A stretch of 64,000 nucleotides of DNA from Artemisia argyi (Eukaryota > Streptophyta > Magnoliopsida > Asterales > Asteraceae). The notes beneath the pieces were generated by a model. That model had not been told where the DNA came from and did no database searches. It worked only from the letters and a program-made list of their open reading frames with translations. The position numbers and the translations under genes are program-made. Location of the stretch: contig CM060688.1 in the NCBI GenBank assembly GCA_030686995.1, forward strand, positions 201,972,718 to 202,036,717, written 5' to 3'. How positions within the stretch are numbered: the first letter of the stretch is position 1; each line of letters opens with the position of its first letter. Below, in pieces: positions 43,073 to 54,290 of the stretch.

Positions 43073-44290
43073 CATCATGTGATCATGGTATGTCATCTCT
43101 CTCTTACATAAATAGTTATATAGTAATTTTATAAATAAATAAATAAATAAGCCCTCCAACTGTTTGATGAAATTCCTCAAAGAGACAAGGTTTCTTGAAA
43201 ACTCACTTACTAATTGCCGCTTTTCATGGTTGTGTGTTTTCTTTGTTTTTGTTTTTTAATTGCAACCTTGGTCTATAAATACAAATTATCTAATTTATTT
43301 GTTCGATTGTTTTGTGCAGGGAGCCAAGGGATTGTGGATTTGTTCAGATTGTAGATCCTGCATTTGCAATATTACCAGGCTTTTCAATCTCGAGAGCTGA
43401 CAGTTGCTTTTGAAGACGGGAATCAGAAGAAACCGTCTGCTTTGAGAATAAGAGAACGGAGATAAGCTTATATGACATGTTCATTCAATAAGTCCTTTTA
43501 AGTATTGCTGTTGGTTGTTTGACTAGCCCTCCACTCCAGCTGTTTGATGAAACTCATCAAAGAAACACAATTTTTAGGTAAAAACTGTCAACTGAATTTT
43601 GCTTGCATCATTTATCTACATTTTTTAGGGAGATTATAATGTCGCAAAGTCAACTGTAGGAGTCCTGGATAAGTAGTTTCTAACCTAATTGAGATTAAAA
43701 AATTTCCTGTATTTAATTAGATTGTTGTTCAAAACCTTGTCTTGCATAGAGATAATTAAGCTTATATGACATGTTCATTCAGTAAGACCTTTTAAGTATT
43801 GCTGGATAAGTAGTTTCTTAACTTAGCCGCAATCTTGATCATTTGGAAAAACACGAAAAAGAAATAGAAAATTACCAAATGTGAAACAAATTAGTTCTAA
43901 CTCAATCAAAAGACTACTGCAGTGGTAGCTTTGTTGATTACTTGATATGAACTAATTAGTATCATTGGTGCAAATGTGAAACAAATTAGTTCTAATTAAG
44001 ATCGACGATTGATGATTATTAAACTAGCTCTTCTAACTGTATGAAAAGCATAAAACTTGATTGTGCCCTGCACTTGTGATAAGTTAGCAACTGCAGAATT
44101 ATTGAAAGGATATCTGTACGTATTCTACTAGACAATATCTTTTAGTATGAACTTGTAGACTAACTTGAGAATTTCATATACTTGTACGCAGGTCATTGCA
44201 AGGATGATCAAAGGAGAAGCATTCCTAAACATGCAAATCTGTTTTTGGTGCTCTGTATTATTGTAAATTGTAATGTAATCTTTTTTCAAG
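43073..44290 (+). other. Probable spliced 3' UTR of intact CNL
   Basis: After the stop there is a plausible intron: donor CATG/GTATGTCATC (intron from about 43090) and acceptor TTTTGTGCAG/GGAGCC at 43319-43320. A second acceptor-like CTTGTACGCAG/GTCATTG lies at about 44192. AATGTAATC and TTGTAAATTG near 44260-44280 could serve polyadenylation. A 43-bp segment AAGCTTATATGACATGTTCA occurs twice (43466 and 43759). No coding frame is seen. Confidence 0.45.
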
Positions 44291-44303
44291 TTTCATCGAG
44301 TAG

Positions 44304-44847
44304 TTGATGGCACAAAGAAATGCGTTTCTTTCGTGTTGTTTAAATGAGATTCAAATTTGCAAACTATACAATTGAGTTGGTTTAATTACTATTATCTGTT
44401 CAGGTGTCCTGATTTTCTTCAAATGTATACGTTGCATGTCCCTTGACTACAATTACATAAATCAGAAACGGAGCTGTTGGACTGTTACTGTTGATATTAC
44501 AGTCTTGAATGTTGGATATTGATAGGATGTGTGATCGTTTGAGAAGTTTCATCTTTCTTATTCAGGGGTGTTTGATATTGAACTTTCTCTAAAATTTAAA
44601 CTATGGTAAACGTAGATATATTATATGAATGTTTGTTAAGTATCCATTTTTATGCAAGTATATACATATTAAAAGGATGAAGTTTGATGGCACAAAGAAA
44701 CGTGTTTCTTTTGTGTTGTTTAAATGAGATTCAAATTTGCATACTATACAATTGAGTTGGTTTAATTACTATTATCTGTTCAGGTTTTACCCACTACCAA
44801 ATTTGCAAACTATACAATTGAGTTGGTTTAATTACTATATAACAGGT
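44304..44847 (+). repeat. Direct repeats downstream of CNL
   Basis: A segment of about 105 bp (GATGGCACAAAGAAA ... TTACTATTATCTGTTCAGG) occurs at 44306-44402 and again at 44687-44784, and its inner part (AAATTTGCAAACTATACAAT onward) a third time at 44799-44838. The last copy lies directly before the CACTA-like left end. Confidence 0.85.
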
Positions 44848-45470
44848 TCACTACCAAATCTGTGGGAAAAACCCTGTGGGTAAATATTTTTCCATAAGAA
44901 TTCCCACGGGCGTTGACTATTTTCACACAAATATTACCGGGGATAATCCGTGGGTTTAATTTCTCACGAATTTCTCATAGTTTCTAGTAGCCCTTTTCCA
45001 CATATATCTGTGGTTTTTTTGCCACTAATTTCCAACGATTTTCACACTATAATTTTCCCACAGGTTTCTCACGAAATTTCACATAGTTTCTAGTAGCCAT
45101 TTTCACACATATCCGTGGTTTTTTCCCCACAAAATTAGTTCCTACAGATTTCCCACAAAATATTTACCAACACATTTTTGGCATGATTGTGTGACATACT
45201 TTCCGGCATGGTTTTTTCCGGCGTAGTTTTTCCGACATAGTTTCTCAATGCTGTTTTCTGGTGGTACTTTCAAATTTATAGCAGTATTTTCATATTGTTT
45301 TCAAGGGACACTTTCAAAATGATTCAAGGCATCATAGTTTCAACCAACGATAAAATAAGGAAAATAAAATCACCATATGTAACTAACTCATTTACTCTTG
45401 CATACCAAACAATATAATCCAATAATGTAGAAACCAATAGATACAACCATTTCATAAACATAATAACTAC

Positions 45471-47610
45471 AGTAAATTGCATGGATGGCCCCTATGGTTT
45501 GTCAAAAGTAACAACCTTCGTCCTTCGAAGTTTGAAGTTGCATTGGTAGTTCCTACGTTGGTAAACAAATAACACCACCGGTCCTTTAATTTAACTGATG
45601 TTAAGTAGTTCTGTTATAATTTACACGTTAGCCCCTTTAATTAAATATTGTTGCATCGTTTATCTTTAATAATAACGATTATTTATAATTTAAAGTTTCC
45701 ATATGTTTTTATCCGTTTTAAAATTTTTCTTACGTTTTTATCCGTTTTCGTCCGTTTTATACGTTTTGACTGCTTTTATACGTTTTCATCTGTTTTTTAT
45801 GTTTTATCCGTTTTCGTCCGTTTTTCTTAAGTTTTTATCCGTTTGACCGTTTTTATATGTTCTCATACGTTTTAATCCGTTTTTATACGTTTTTGTCCGT
45901 TTTTTCTTAAGTTGTCATACATTTTTATCCGTTTTTATAAGTTTTCGTGCGTTTGTATCCGTTTTCTTCCATTTTTATACGTTTCCGACCGTTTTTATAT
46001 GTTTTCTTTCGTTTTTCTTATGTTTTTATATGTTTTCATCTGTTTTGATACGTATTCACCTGTTTTCTTACATTTTCATACATTTTATCCGTTTTTATAT
46101 GTTTTTCATCCGTTTTTATATGTTTTCTTCCGTTTTCATACGTTTTCGTCCATTTTTCTTAAGTTGTCTTATGGTTTATCCGTTGTTATATGTTTTTTTT
46201 TAAGTTATCATACGTTTTTATCTGTTTTTATACGTTTTTGTCTGTTTTATACATTTTCATATGTTTTTATACATTTTCGTCTGTTTTTCTTACGTTTTTA
46301 TCTGTTTTCTTATGTTTTTATCCATTTTTGTTTGTTTTTGTCTATTTTTATACCTTTTCTTACATTTATATCCGGTTTTGTCTATTTTTATACGTTTTGA
46401 CCATTTTTATACGTTTTCGTCCATTTTTCTTACGTTTTTATCCGTTTATATACGTCTTCATCCGTTTTTATACATTTTCATCTGTTTTTATACATCTTCT
46501 TACGTTTTTAACCTTTTTTTAGACATTTTCATCCTAGATAAAAACGTATGAAAACATACAAAAACGTAAGAAAATATAAGAAACCATGCGAAAATGTATA
46601 AAAACGTATGGAAACATATGAAGACGTATAAAAATGGTTAAAAAGTTGAAAAATAGACGAAAACGTATAAAAACGGCCAAAAATGTATAAAAGTGGACGA
46701 AAATGGATATTAACGTAAGAAAAGGTATAAAAATGGATAATAAAGTATGATAACTTAAGAAAAACGGAAGAAAACGTAAGAAAATGGATGAAGACGGATA
46801 AAAATGATCAAAAACATATAAAAACGGATGAAATTGGATACAAACGTAAGAACACGGATTAAAACATATGAAAACCTATAAAATTGGATAAAAACATATG
46901 ACAACTTAAGAAAAACGGATGAACACGTATAAAAACGGATAAAAAGGTATGAAAACGGACGAAACCGGATAAAAACGTAAGAAAACAGACGAAAATATAC
47001 AAAGCGTAAATAAATGTAAGAAAATGGGTGAAAACATACGAAAACGTATAAAAATTAATAAAAACGTATGACAACTTAAGAAAATGGTCGAACACATATA
47101 AAAACGGAAAAAATGTATGAAAACGGACAAAAACATATAAAAACGGACGAAAACGGATAAAAACGTAAGAAAATTAGATGTAAATGGACAAAACGTATAA
47201 AAATGCAAGAAAACGGGCAAAAACGTATAAAAACAGATAAAAACGTATAAAAACGTAAGAAAAACAGACAAAAATATATAAAAATGGTCAAAAACGTATA
47301 AAAACAGACGAACACGGATAAAAACCTAAGAAAACGTATAAAAACGGACGAAAACGTGTGAAAACGGAAATAACATATGGAAACTTTAAATTATAAACAA
47401 CCGTTATTATTAAGGATAAACGATGCAACAATATTTAACCAAATGGGCTAACGTGTAAATTATAACGTAACTAGTTAACACCAGTTAAACTAAAGGACTG
47501 GTGGTGTTATTTGTTTACCAACTTAGGGACTACCAGTGCAACATCAAACTTCGAGGGACGAAGGTTGTTACTTTTGACAAACCACAGAGACCATCCATGT
47601 AATTTACTCT
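45471..47610. mobile_element. 2.1-kb foldback MULE with minisatellite arms
   Basis: The outer 200 bp form a terminal inverted repeat: left AGTAAATTGCATGGATGGCC, right its counterpart ending GGATGGTCTCTGTGGTTTG on the opposite strand. Flanks AATAACTAC (45462-45470) and AATAACTAT (47611-47619) are a 9-bp duplication with one mismatch. Inside, 45680-46535 is a pyrimidine-rich array of TACGTTTTTATCCG-like units and 46540-47375 its purine-rich mirror on the other strand, with a tiny loop near 46536. The whole could fold as one hairpin with arms of about 1 kb. Phe/Tyr/Ser-rich open frames here (45912-46400, 46906-47271 and others) are artefacts of the array. Confidence 0.9.
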
Positions 47611-47619
47611 AATAACTAT

Positions 47620-48465
47620 ACTGAAACCAGAAAAAAAAATTCTCAAAAGCAGAGATTTGTAGATTTATCTCTCGGGTACAAGAAACATATCATAATTGTA
47701 GGTTGGAAGTAAAGACATATATTCGTTTGTTCGAAGAGGTAGGTGATGTTGGAGCAACAAATGATGGTTCTAGCCTTGCCATTAAGATAGAAGTGTGTGC
47801 TCTACAAAACAAAGAAAACAAGCTTTTTCTAAAATCAAACACAAGTTAGCACAAAAAAAACATATACATGTTGATTAATAGCATTAGAGAGAAGTAAACC
47901 TTAGATGTTGAAAAGACGTAATCTTCATCATCGCTTTTATAAGAACTGGGTGTTATTTAGAGTAGATGAGTGGGGTTATGGAAGTAACAAAGTTGTAATT
48001 GATCTATAATGATAAAGAGATAATATAACTTTGGTTTTAATGAAAATATGAGAGGGAATAAAATTTGGAAGTGAAAATTTTGAAACAGGTGGGAGGGAAC
48101 TTTAAAAGGTGTGAATTTTATTTTGGATTTTGTCAAAAGAGTTAAAAGAAATTTTTATGTAACTATAGTCTAAATTTAAATCCTAAATATAGTACGTAAA
48201 CACTAAACGAGTAAAAGCACAAACTAATTTGTAAATGACAAAAAATATTAATTGTGAGGGCGTATGTTTTCGTTTTCATTCGGCAATATATATAAATTGG
48301 AAAATTTCATCGAGTTTTCTTTTTTCCATTTGGCTGCATACACGAATTATTATTTTATTTTAATTTTGTACAACTTATTAGTATAACTATGAATGACACG
48401 TAAAATCATTAATAATATATAAAATTGTGATACACGTACATAAAGTTACATTGATAGATAAAATA
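47620..48465. other. CACTA interior, no recognised feature
   Basis: AT-rich sequence between the foldback element and the hAT-like fragment. Nothing recognised. Confidence 0.5.
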
Positions 48466-48650
48466 GGTGTGGAAACGAGCCGAGTTGCTCATGAAAATGC
48501 TCTGAATTGAATCGGTAAAAAGCTCGAACGAGTTGATCTTAAACGAGCTTGAGCCCAAGCTTGAGTTGTCACTCATTTTTAATTAAGCTCGAGCCTGAGC
48601 TTTATATACAAAACTCGATTAGGCTCACGGGCCTAAAAGAGCCTTAAAGA
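48466..48650. mobile_element. Degenerate hAT-like MITE fragment
   Basis: It begins TAGGTGTGGAAACGAGCCGA and continues with GCTCGAACGAG, AAACGAGCTTGAG and AGCTCGAGCCTGAG words, as in hAT MITEs starting TAGGG(T/C)TGTAAACGAGCC. No right terminus or duplication was found. Confidence 0.5.
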
Positions 48651-48776
48651 GCACTAGGATATTTTGAATATCAAACTATTTATTGTCTCTTATACTCATT
48701 TCAATCACATTGTATGTATGCACATGTGTGACCCATTTTCGTCTCTATGAATACCCATTGTGAAAGTTATTGTGTC

Positions 48777-49045
48777 CGAGCCAATTACATTTAAAATGTC
48801 TCAATGTCATACATTCGTTGATTAGACAAGAATGACAAGTGGTGTTACCTTATTGATTTCGTGTCATGAAATATGATCGTGGTCATGTGTCGGCCATAAC
48901 TTGGGCGTGTCAAAAAGCTCACGACATGCCGCGTACATGATTTGGTATTGGTTGAAGGTAGTACGAGCCAATTACATTTGAGATCTCTCAATGTCATACA
49001 TCCGATGAGTAGACCATAATGACATATGGTGTCACCTTATTGGAT
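48777..49045. repeat. Diverged 187-bp direct repeat
   Basis: GAGCCAATTACATTT...CTCAATGTCATACAT...GGTGT(C/T)ACCTTATTG occurs at 48777-48858 and 48964-49043. Confidence 0.75.
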
Positions 49046-49049
49046 ATAA

Positions 49050-50280
49050 TTGTTTTCTTTACTTTTTTGATATAGTTGCATGTTCACGCATATACACGTC
49101 CATATTCCTAGATAGAATACATCTATAGATACAATGAAGGTCATAAACAGAGATATGTAACATATATGTGTAGATACCCACACATATACAACGGTTTGTT
49201 ACATAAAAAGGTTATACTTGAACCTACACATACACATGTGATACTGACATAAATAGCTATATTAATTAACAAATACATATAATATGAAACTACAAACACA
49301 TATGAAGACATATTAAGTAAGTAATGTGAGAATGTGTAAGTAGACAAAATATAAAAACGATATTTTCTGTGAGAAATCTGTGGGTATTTACACACGTATT
49401 TTCCACATATTTATTAAATTGGTATGTAATATGTGGGAAAGTACGCACATATTTCCCATGGACATAATCATTTTCTTTTACTTTTTTGATATAGTTACAC
49501 GTTCACGCATATACACATCGATATACCTAGATACAAAACATCTATAGGTACAATGAAGACAATAAACATACATACAGAACATATACGTATAGATATGCAC
49601 TCACATATAACTTGTTACACGAAAAGATTATTCCTAAACCTACACATACACTTTGATACAAACATAAATAGTTATATTATTTAACAAACACATATAATAT
49701 GAAACTACAAACACATATGAAGACATATTAAGTAATGTTAGAATGTGTAAGTAGACAAAATATAAAAAAAACGATAGTTTTTGTGGGAAATCTGTGGGTA
49801 TTTACACACGTATTTCCCATGGATTTATTAAATTGGTAGGTAATCTGTTGGAAAGTACACACATATTTCCCACGGACATAATCGTTTTCTTTTACTTTTT
49901 TAATATAGTTACACATTCACGCATATCCACATCGATATACCTAGATACAAAACATCTATAGATACAATGAAGGTCATAAATAAGCATACGGAACATATAC
50001 GTGTAGATATGCACACACATATAATGGTTTGTTATACAAAAAGGTTATTCCTAAACCTACACATACACTTGTGATACTAACATAAATAGGTATATTAATT
50101 AACAAACACATATGAAGACATATTAAGTAATGTGAGAATGCGTAGGTAGACAAAATATAAAAACGATATTTTCTGTGAGAAATCTGTGGGTATTTACACA
50201 TGTATTTCCCACGGATTTATTAAATATAGGTAATCTGTGGGAAAGTACACACATATTTTCCACAGACCAGTTAAATAGTT
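49050..50280. repeat. About 415-bp tandem repeat, three copies
   Basis: Units beginning TTTACTTTTTTGATATAGTT-like sequence lie near 49058, 49476 and 49888. Each goes through CACGCATATACAC, TACAATGAAG, AACCTACACATACAC, GACATATTAAGTAA and TCTGTGGGTATTTACACA. The last unit carries an internal deletion. Each unit ends in the CACTA subterminal word TGTGGGAAAGTAC, so they seem to be expansions of subterminal sequence. Confidence 0.85.
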
Positions 50281-50622
50281 ACTTTATAAAAAAAAACCCG
50301 TGTGAAATCCGTGAGTAATGGAGCTAAAATTTGCCACATACTTTTGGCCATGGCTAATATGTGTGAAATGTGCCACAAATTTTTCACAGACGTCTAATAA
50401 ACACAAATAGTGAATATGGTCGCAAATCTGTAGGAAATTTGCGACGGATTTAACACAAAAAATTGGTCAACAATTTAGTGTGTAAAGAGTGAGAAATCTG
50501 TGGGAAATTTACGACATATTTCCCACCGAAATTTGGTTAACAATTTGGTGTGTAATTTGTCGCTATCCCGTGTGAAATTTCACACAATTTCCTTTCCGTG
50601 AGAAAAACCAGTTTGTGTAGTA

Positions 50623-50625
<3 letters not shown>

Positions 50626-50706
<81 letters not shown>
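50626..50706. repeat. (TA)n(CA)n compound microsatellite
   Basis: About 60 bp of TA repeats followed by about 20 bp of CA repeats, directly after the CACTA right end. Confidence 0.95.
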
Positions 50707-50740
50707 TATGCATATGCTAGTGTGGAGTAAGTTGATTTTA

Positions 50741-50742
<2 letters not shown>

Positions 50743-50803
<61 letters not shown>
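50743..50803. repeat. (TA)n microsatellite
   Basis: About 60 bp of uninterrupted TA repeats. Confidence 0.95.
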
Positions 50804-50806
<3 letters not shown>

Positions 50807-51031
50807 ACCTCTCGTAATTTTTTCTTCTTTTAGTAAAAGTTTTGGGTAAAAGGTCAACGACCCGGTAAATATATTACTCCAAAAAACGTTTAAGTACAAT
50901 GGATATGGGTGAATCCCATATCTCAGCCCGTTACATAGGCAAAGAGCTTACATAACAAGATACTTCCTATTTTCAAAACAAGAAAACAAACCATAAATCA
51001 CATGATAGTAGTGACTCTGACAAAAGATAAA
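50804..51031 (-). other. 3' flank of LINE ORF1-like frame
   Basis: Non-coding sequence following the stop on the minus strand. Contains GACCCGGTAAATATATTACT; nothing else is recognised. Confidence 0.4.
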
Positions 51032-52105
51032 CTACTTCCTACGACCTTGGAGATTAACACCATAAAAGGCATTAAGAGCATCCAATTCCCCTGGAAGATC
51101 ATGAATTTGCTTCGAATAATCATCATAGTCATACTCATCTTCACGCTCATGACCACCACCAAAAAGATTTGCTGATTCGTCGAACGTGTTAATAACCTCT
51201 TCCTCATCGCTATCAGAAACCACAACCTCACCCACCTTTGAAAATGGGTTAGTCCTCTTAGTGACAGAGGTAGACGGAATAGGATGACCAGTATCATCCA
51301 CAAGAATAGCTTTCCCATCGATCAGAAGCTCTTCAAGCTTACTAATTTTCTCAGCAATGGGAGTAGAACCAACTTCCATTGTTTCCATTGAATCACTCAC
51401 AAGCGGTTCTTGCATATCACTCACAAGAGGGACTTGTGATGTAGTACCAGTCTTAACCGACTCATCATTATAAACTTCCATTGTACTACCAGCATCCACT
51501 TCCTTGTTAGTAACAACCTTAGGAATACTAAAACCATCTGTATCATCCATATTAAGAGCATCAAACTGATTAGAAGTAGTGATCTTGATTCCACTCGTAC
51601 TAGCCACAGCAGAAGCCTTCTTCATACTGACCTTAGCTTTCTTTGGTTCGGGAGGAGTCTTTTTGGGCTGATATTCAAAATGCTTACCCACCACAGGTTT
51701 GGTAAAACCTCCGCGACCCGGATTCGAACCAGCTTGCTTACCCTTCTTCTTATTGTTAACAGTCAGAAAACCATCATTTACATTCTTAGAAGGTTGAGCA
51801 GTCGGTATCACACCCTTCGGACAATCCACCAAAATGTGTCCAAACACCTTGCATTTATCACAGCGAGGCGGTTTCCACTCATATTCCACACGGATCTTCT
51901 CAATTGTCGAACCCGGACCGTCAAGTAAAGGAATCTCAACAGTAAGGCTATCCTTAAGAACCTCATCCGACTTCACTTCAATCAAACATCTAGCAAAACT
52001 ACTCCTACCCCAAGATTCTTTGCACATCTGACTAGTAAAAGCATCCAATCTCTTGGGAGTCCCAATTAAAGTAGCAAGCAAACTAAGCCCGTCATTAGAA
52101 AACAT
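51032..52105 (-). CDS. LINE ORF1-like protein, DUF4283/CCHC type, 5' truncated
   Basis: A 357-codon frame. Near residue 10-100: GTPKRLDAFTSQMC, RSSFARCLIEV and IRVEYEWKPPRC, the end of the DUF4283 domain, followed by the zinc knuckle CDKCKVFGHILVDC (C-x2-C-x4-H-x4-C). Then comes a long low-complexity Lys/Pro-rich, later acidic tail ending GELDALNAFYGVNLQGRRK. ORF1 proteins of plant LINEs bind RNA with this knuckle. The N-terminal half of DUF4283 is missing upstream of 52105, and no ORF2 follows within 200 bp, so the copy is a fragment, although its frame is still open. The true start is unknown. Confidence 0.8.
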   Translation of the reverse strand: MFSNDGLSLLATLIGTPKRLDAFTSQMCKESWGRSSFARCLIEVKSDEVLKDSLTVEIPLLDGPGSTIEKIRVEYEWKPPRCDKCKVFGHILVDCPKGVIPTAQPSKNVNDGFLTVNNKKKGKQAGSNPGRGGFTKPVVGKHFEYQPKKTPPEPKKAKVSMKKASAVASTSGIKITTSNQFDALNMDDTDGFSIPKVVTNKEVDAGSTMEVYNDESVKTGTTSQVPLVSDMQEPLVSDSMETMEVGSTPIAEKISKLEELLIDGKAILVDDTGHPIPSTSVTKRTNPFSKVGEVVVSDSDEEEVINTFDESANLFGGGHEREDEYDYDDYSKQIHDLPGELDALNAFYGVNLQGRRK

Positions 52106-52536
52106 CGCTAAAGGAATAAAATGTTAAAGTAATGAATAAAATGTTATTACGTTATCTAATAACCATTTTACCGGTAACAATTTTTTTTTCTCATACTATG
52201 ACAATTTAAATCACAATGTTGTTTGTGATTCACTATCTTACCTTGGAACGATGCTCAACACACAAACCTCAATAGTCTAAGATCGAGAATAAATTAAAAA
52301 CGATAATATTTATAAATATATGTTTCGTCAAATAATCAAACATGATTTATAAATTCCCGAGCTTACGAAAAATTTCCAATTTACTCACTAAACACATTGG
52401 GCCTCAACCCAACCCACACAACACTAAACAGACCCTTAAATTTTTTTTGGCCTGCGCAGCCAATTGAGCCAACCAGACTCCTAAGCCCAAAACGCACCCT
52501 TGTGTTATTATTTTGTTTTGCTAAGTCGCGTATGCC
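52106..52536. other. Unassigned sequence with LINE target site
   Basis: AT-rich; no gene recognised. Its end GTCGCGTATGCC (52525-52536) is duplicated after the LINE fragment. Confidence 0.5.
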
Positions 52537-53075
52537 CATAAAAGTTAACGTGTTTATGTGGAGGTTGGGTCTTAATAAGCTCCCAACGTTGGTGAACATG
52601 GATCGTAAAGATATTGATGTTGCTTCTCTTCTTTGCCCTATTTGTAGTGAGCATGCAGAGTGTATTGATCACCTCTTCTTCTCGTGTGATATGGCACGAG
52701 ATATTTGGGCTCTTTTGGCGAGATGGTGTCAAACAGATATTCCGGAGATATCTAATATTGTGGAGTGGTTTTCGTGATTCTAGCCACATTTCAAAGAAAG
52801 CGAGGCTCATTCTTGAAGGGATTGCGGCTACTATGATGTGGTCGATTTGGAACTTCCGTAATGCTTTGATTTTTTCGGCGGTTAAACCTAAAAAGGCGAA
52901 TATTTGGGATTCTATTGTTCACCAAACGTTTTTGTGGATTTCATCTAGAAATCCTAAGTCTAGAATAAGTTGGGTAGGTTGGTTAGGAAATCCTATTGAT
53001 GATACTTTTTCATTGTAATTGTTTCGTTTTCTAGCTTTTGCTAGTTTTAATTTATGCCGCCGTTCAAAAAAAAAA
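52537..53075 (+). mobile_element. Short 5'-truncated LINE insertion with 12-bp target duplication
   Basis: It encodes only the zf-RVT end: KVNVFMWRLGLNKLPTL, CPICSEHAECIDHLFFSCDM, then, after a frameshift near 52770, ARLILEGIAATMMWSIWNFR and WVGWLGNP before a stop near 53018. A 3' UTR and an A-tail (53066-53075) follow. GTCGCGTATGCC (52525-52536) and GTTGCGTATGCC (53076-53087) flank it: 12 bp with one mismatch. The duplication and tail show target-primed insertion of a 539-bp copy. Confidence 0.92.
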
Positions 53076-53087
53076 GTTGCGTATGCC

Positions 53088-53490
53088 GTTTGCTTTGGCT
53101 CATTCACTTGTAAATTTTATACACGACCTACCCATTTTAATTCACGTCTCCATTAACCACGCAACTGAGAATCATGAATGGTAATCATTTACCATTTTCG
53201 TATACGTTTCCTACTTTGAAAAATTGGCCAAGCTCAGCTTGTTTCATGCATTGTCCAAACTTGGTTAAAATTGGTAATTCGCTCCAAACCAAAACATGTG
53301 CATCCAAACTACACCAAAATGATCCCCAATCCCAGAATAACCACGTTTTGATATTCCTTTGACCACTTGAGTAGCCTGAACAAACTAGCACAAGACTTTC
53401 ACTTTGCATTTTGTCTCGTAGCACTTGGATTTACTAAGGAAAGAACACATGCACTTAGATTGGATGATGTATCTTGTATCTGGGCTGAAA
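53088..53490. other. Unassigned sequence
   Basis: No recognised gene; the small open frames on both strands (53174-53362, 53185-53424) overlap one another and show no motifs. Confidence 0.4.
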
Positions 53491-53805
53491 TTGTATCGGG
53501 GGTGACTATTAGAATAGCTAACAACTCTTTATGGAGTATTATTTAGAGGCTTACTTTTGGTGCGGCGGTTTACTTTATTTGGAAAGAGAGGAACTATAGG
53601 TTGTTTCAGAAAGAGTTTAGGAATGAAGATACTGTTTTCAAGCTCGTTGTTGACACAATATATAAGGTTGATGCTTATGGGTTTAAAGATTAAGCGTTCT
53701 GTAGAAGTGGAAAAGGCTGCCGTTATTTGGAATATGTCTATGAAGGGTATGAGTATGGTGGATACTAGAAGGAGTTTAAATGGTGTTATTGATGGTATTA
53801 CATAA
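53491..53805 (+). pseudogene. LINE ORF2 C-terminal fragment
   Basis: Frames read NNSLWSII, a stop, RLTFGAAVYFIWKERNYRLF and, after a stop near 53691, KIKRSVEVEKAAVIWNMS. This matches the end of the LINE at 8500-8700 (RLVFGALVYFIWQERNSRCF). At least two frame changes. The T- and G-rich sequence to about 54290 resembles a LINE 3' UTR; frames there (53780-54094, 53848-54285) are shadows of it. Confidence 0.8.
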
Positions 53806-54290
53806 GTCTTGGAGGTGGTACAACCTGCACAAGCTTACATTTAGCATGTGGCAGTTTTGGAGGATTGGTTGGATGTTGTGGTGGTTATGTATGGATTTTA
53901 TTGCATGTTCCTTCTGGATTTATTTGTTGCAGCTCATTTTTTCAACTTCAACCTGGTTTTCCTTGTGGAGTGTCATGGATACGAAGACCTATATTTATTG
54001 CTGTACCAGGTTTGGTTCCATTTTGTTTATGGGTTTAAATTTATGCAGCATACAGAGTGTTGTTTTATTGGTTCTGACCATTATTATGGTATGAGTTATT
54101 GGTCTTGGATTGATGATTTTCATGATAATAAGCATGTTCTATGCATGAATGCTGATACTATTAACAGTTGCAGCCGCTGTACTCTTTTTCCTTGTACAAT
54201 CCTTTTCCCACAAGGTTTTAGTCATCTGGGAATACGGTACTGTTCATCAATACATCTCATTAAATCCTTCATTTTAATTCAATAACATCA
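53806..54290 (+). other. Probable LINE 3' UTR
   Basis: T/G-rich sequence after the ORF2 end, similar in texture to 8753-9260. No A-tail was identified, so the end is uncertain. Confidence 0.4.

Larger units (their letters stand above)
44849..50625. mobile_element. CACTA-like (En/Spm) non-autonomous element
   Basis: The left end is CACTACCAAATCTGTGGGAA, the right end reads (reverse complement) CACTACTACACAAACTGG. Both flanks have dense subterminal words such as TGTGGGAAAT, TTTCCCAC and TTTCTCACG (44855-45190 and 50160-50610), a hallmark of CACTA elements. No transposase frame exists. The interior holds a foldback MULE, a hAT-like fragment and tandem repeats. The flanking trinucleotides (GTT, ATA) do not match; the right flank is a TA microsatellite that may have changed. 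The ends are therefore likely but unproven. Confidence 0.7.

Noticed and set aside
45648..47315. Several overlapping open frames of 60-162 codons, rich in Phe, Tyr, Ser and Leu, on both strands
   Set aside because: They arise from the short-unit pyrimidine/purine arrays in the foldback element; all frames are open because the repeats lack stops. No protein family.
48960..50201. Repeated minus-strand open frames starting MCKYPQISHRKYRF
   Set aside because: Repeated because of the 415-bp tandem units; frames differ in length through indels, and composition is that of the AT-rich repeat.
44846..50628. 3-bp target duplication for the CACTA-like element
   Set aside because: Flanks are GTT and ATA; no match. 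The element call rests on terminal and subterminal sequence only.
50563..50745. Open frame with an Ile-Tyr repeat
   Set aside because: Translation of the TA/CA microsatellite.
53780..54285. Overlapping open frames of 104 and 145 codons
   Set aside because: They lie in LINE 3' UTR-like sequence, overlap in different frames and have no family signature.
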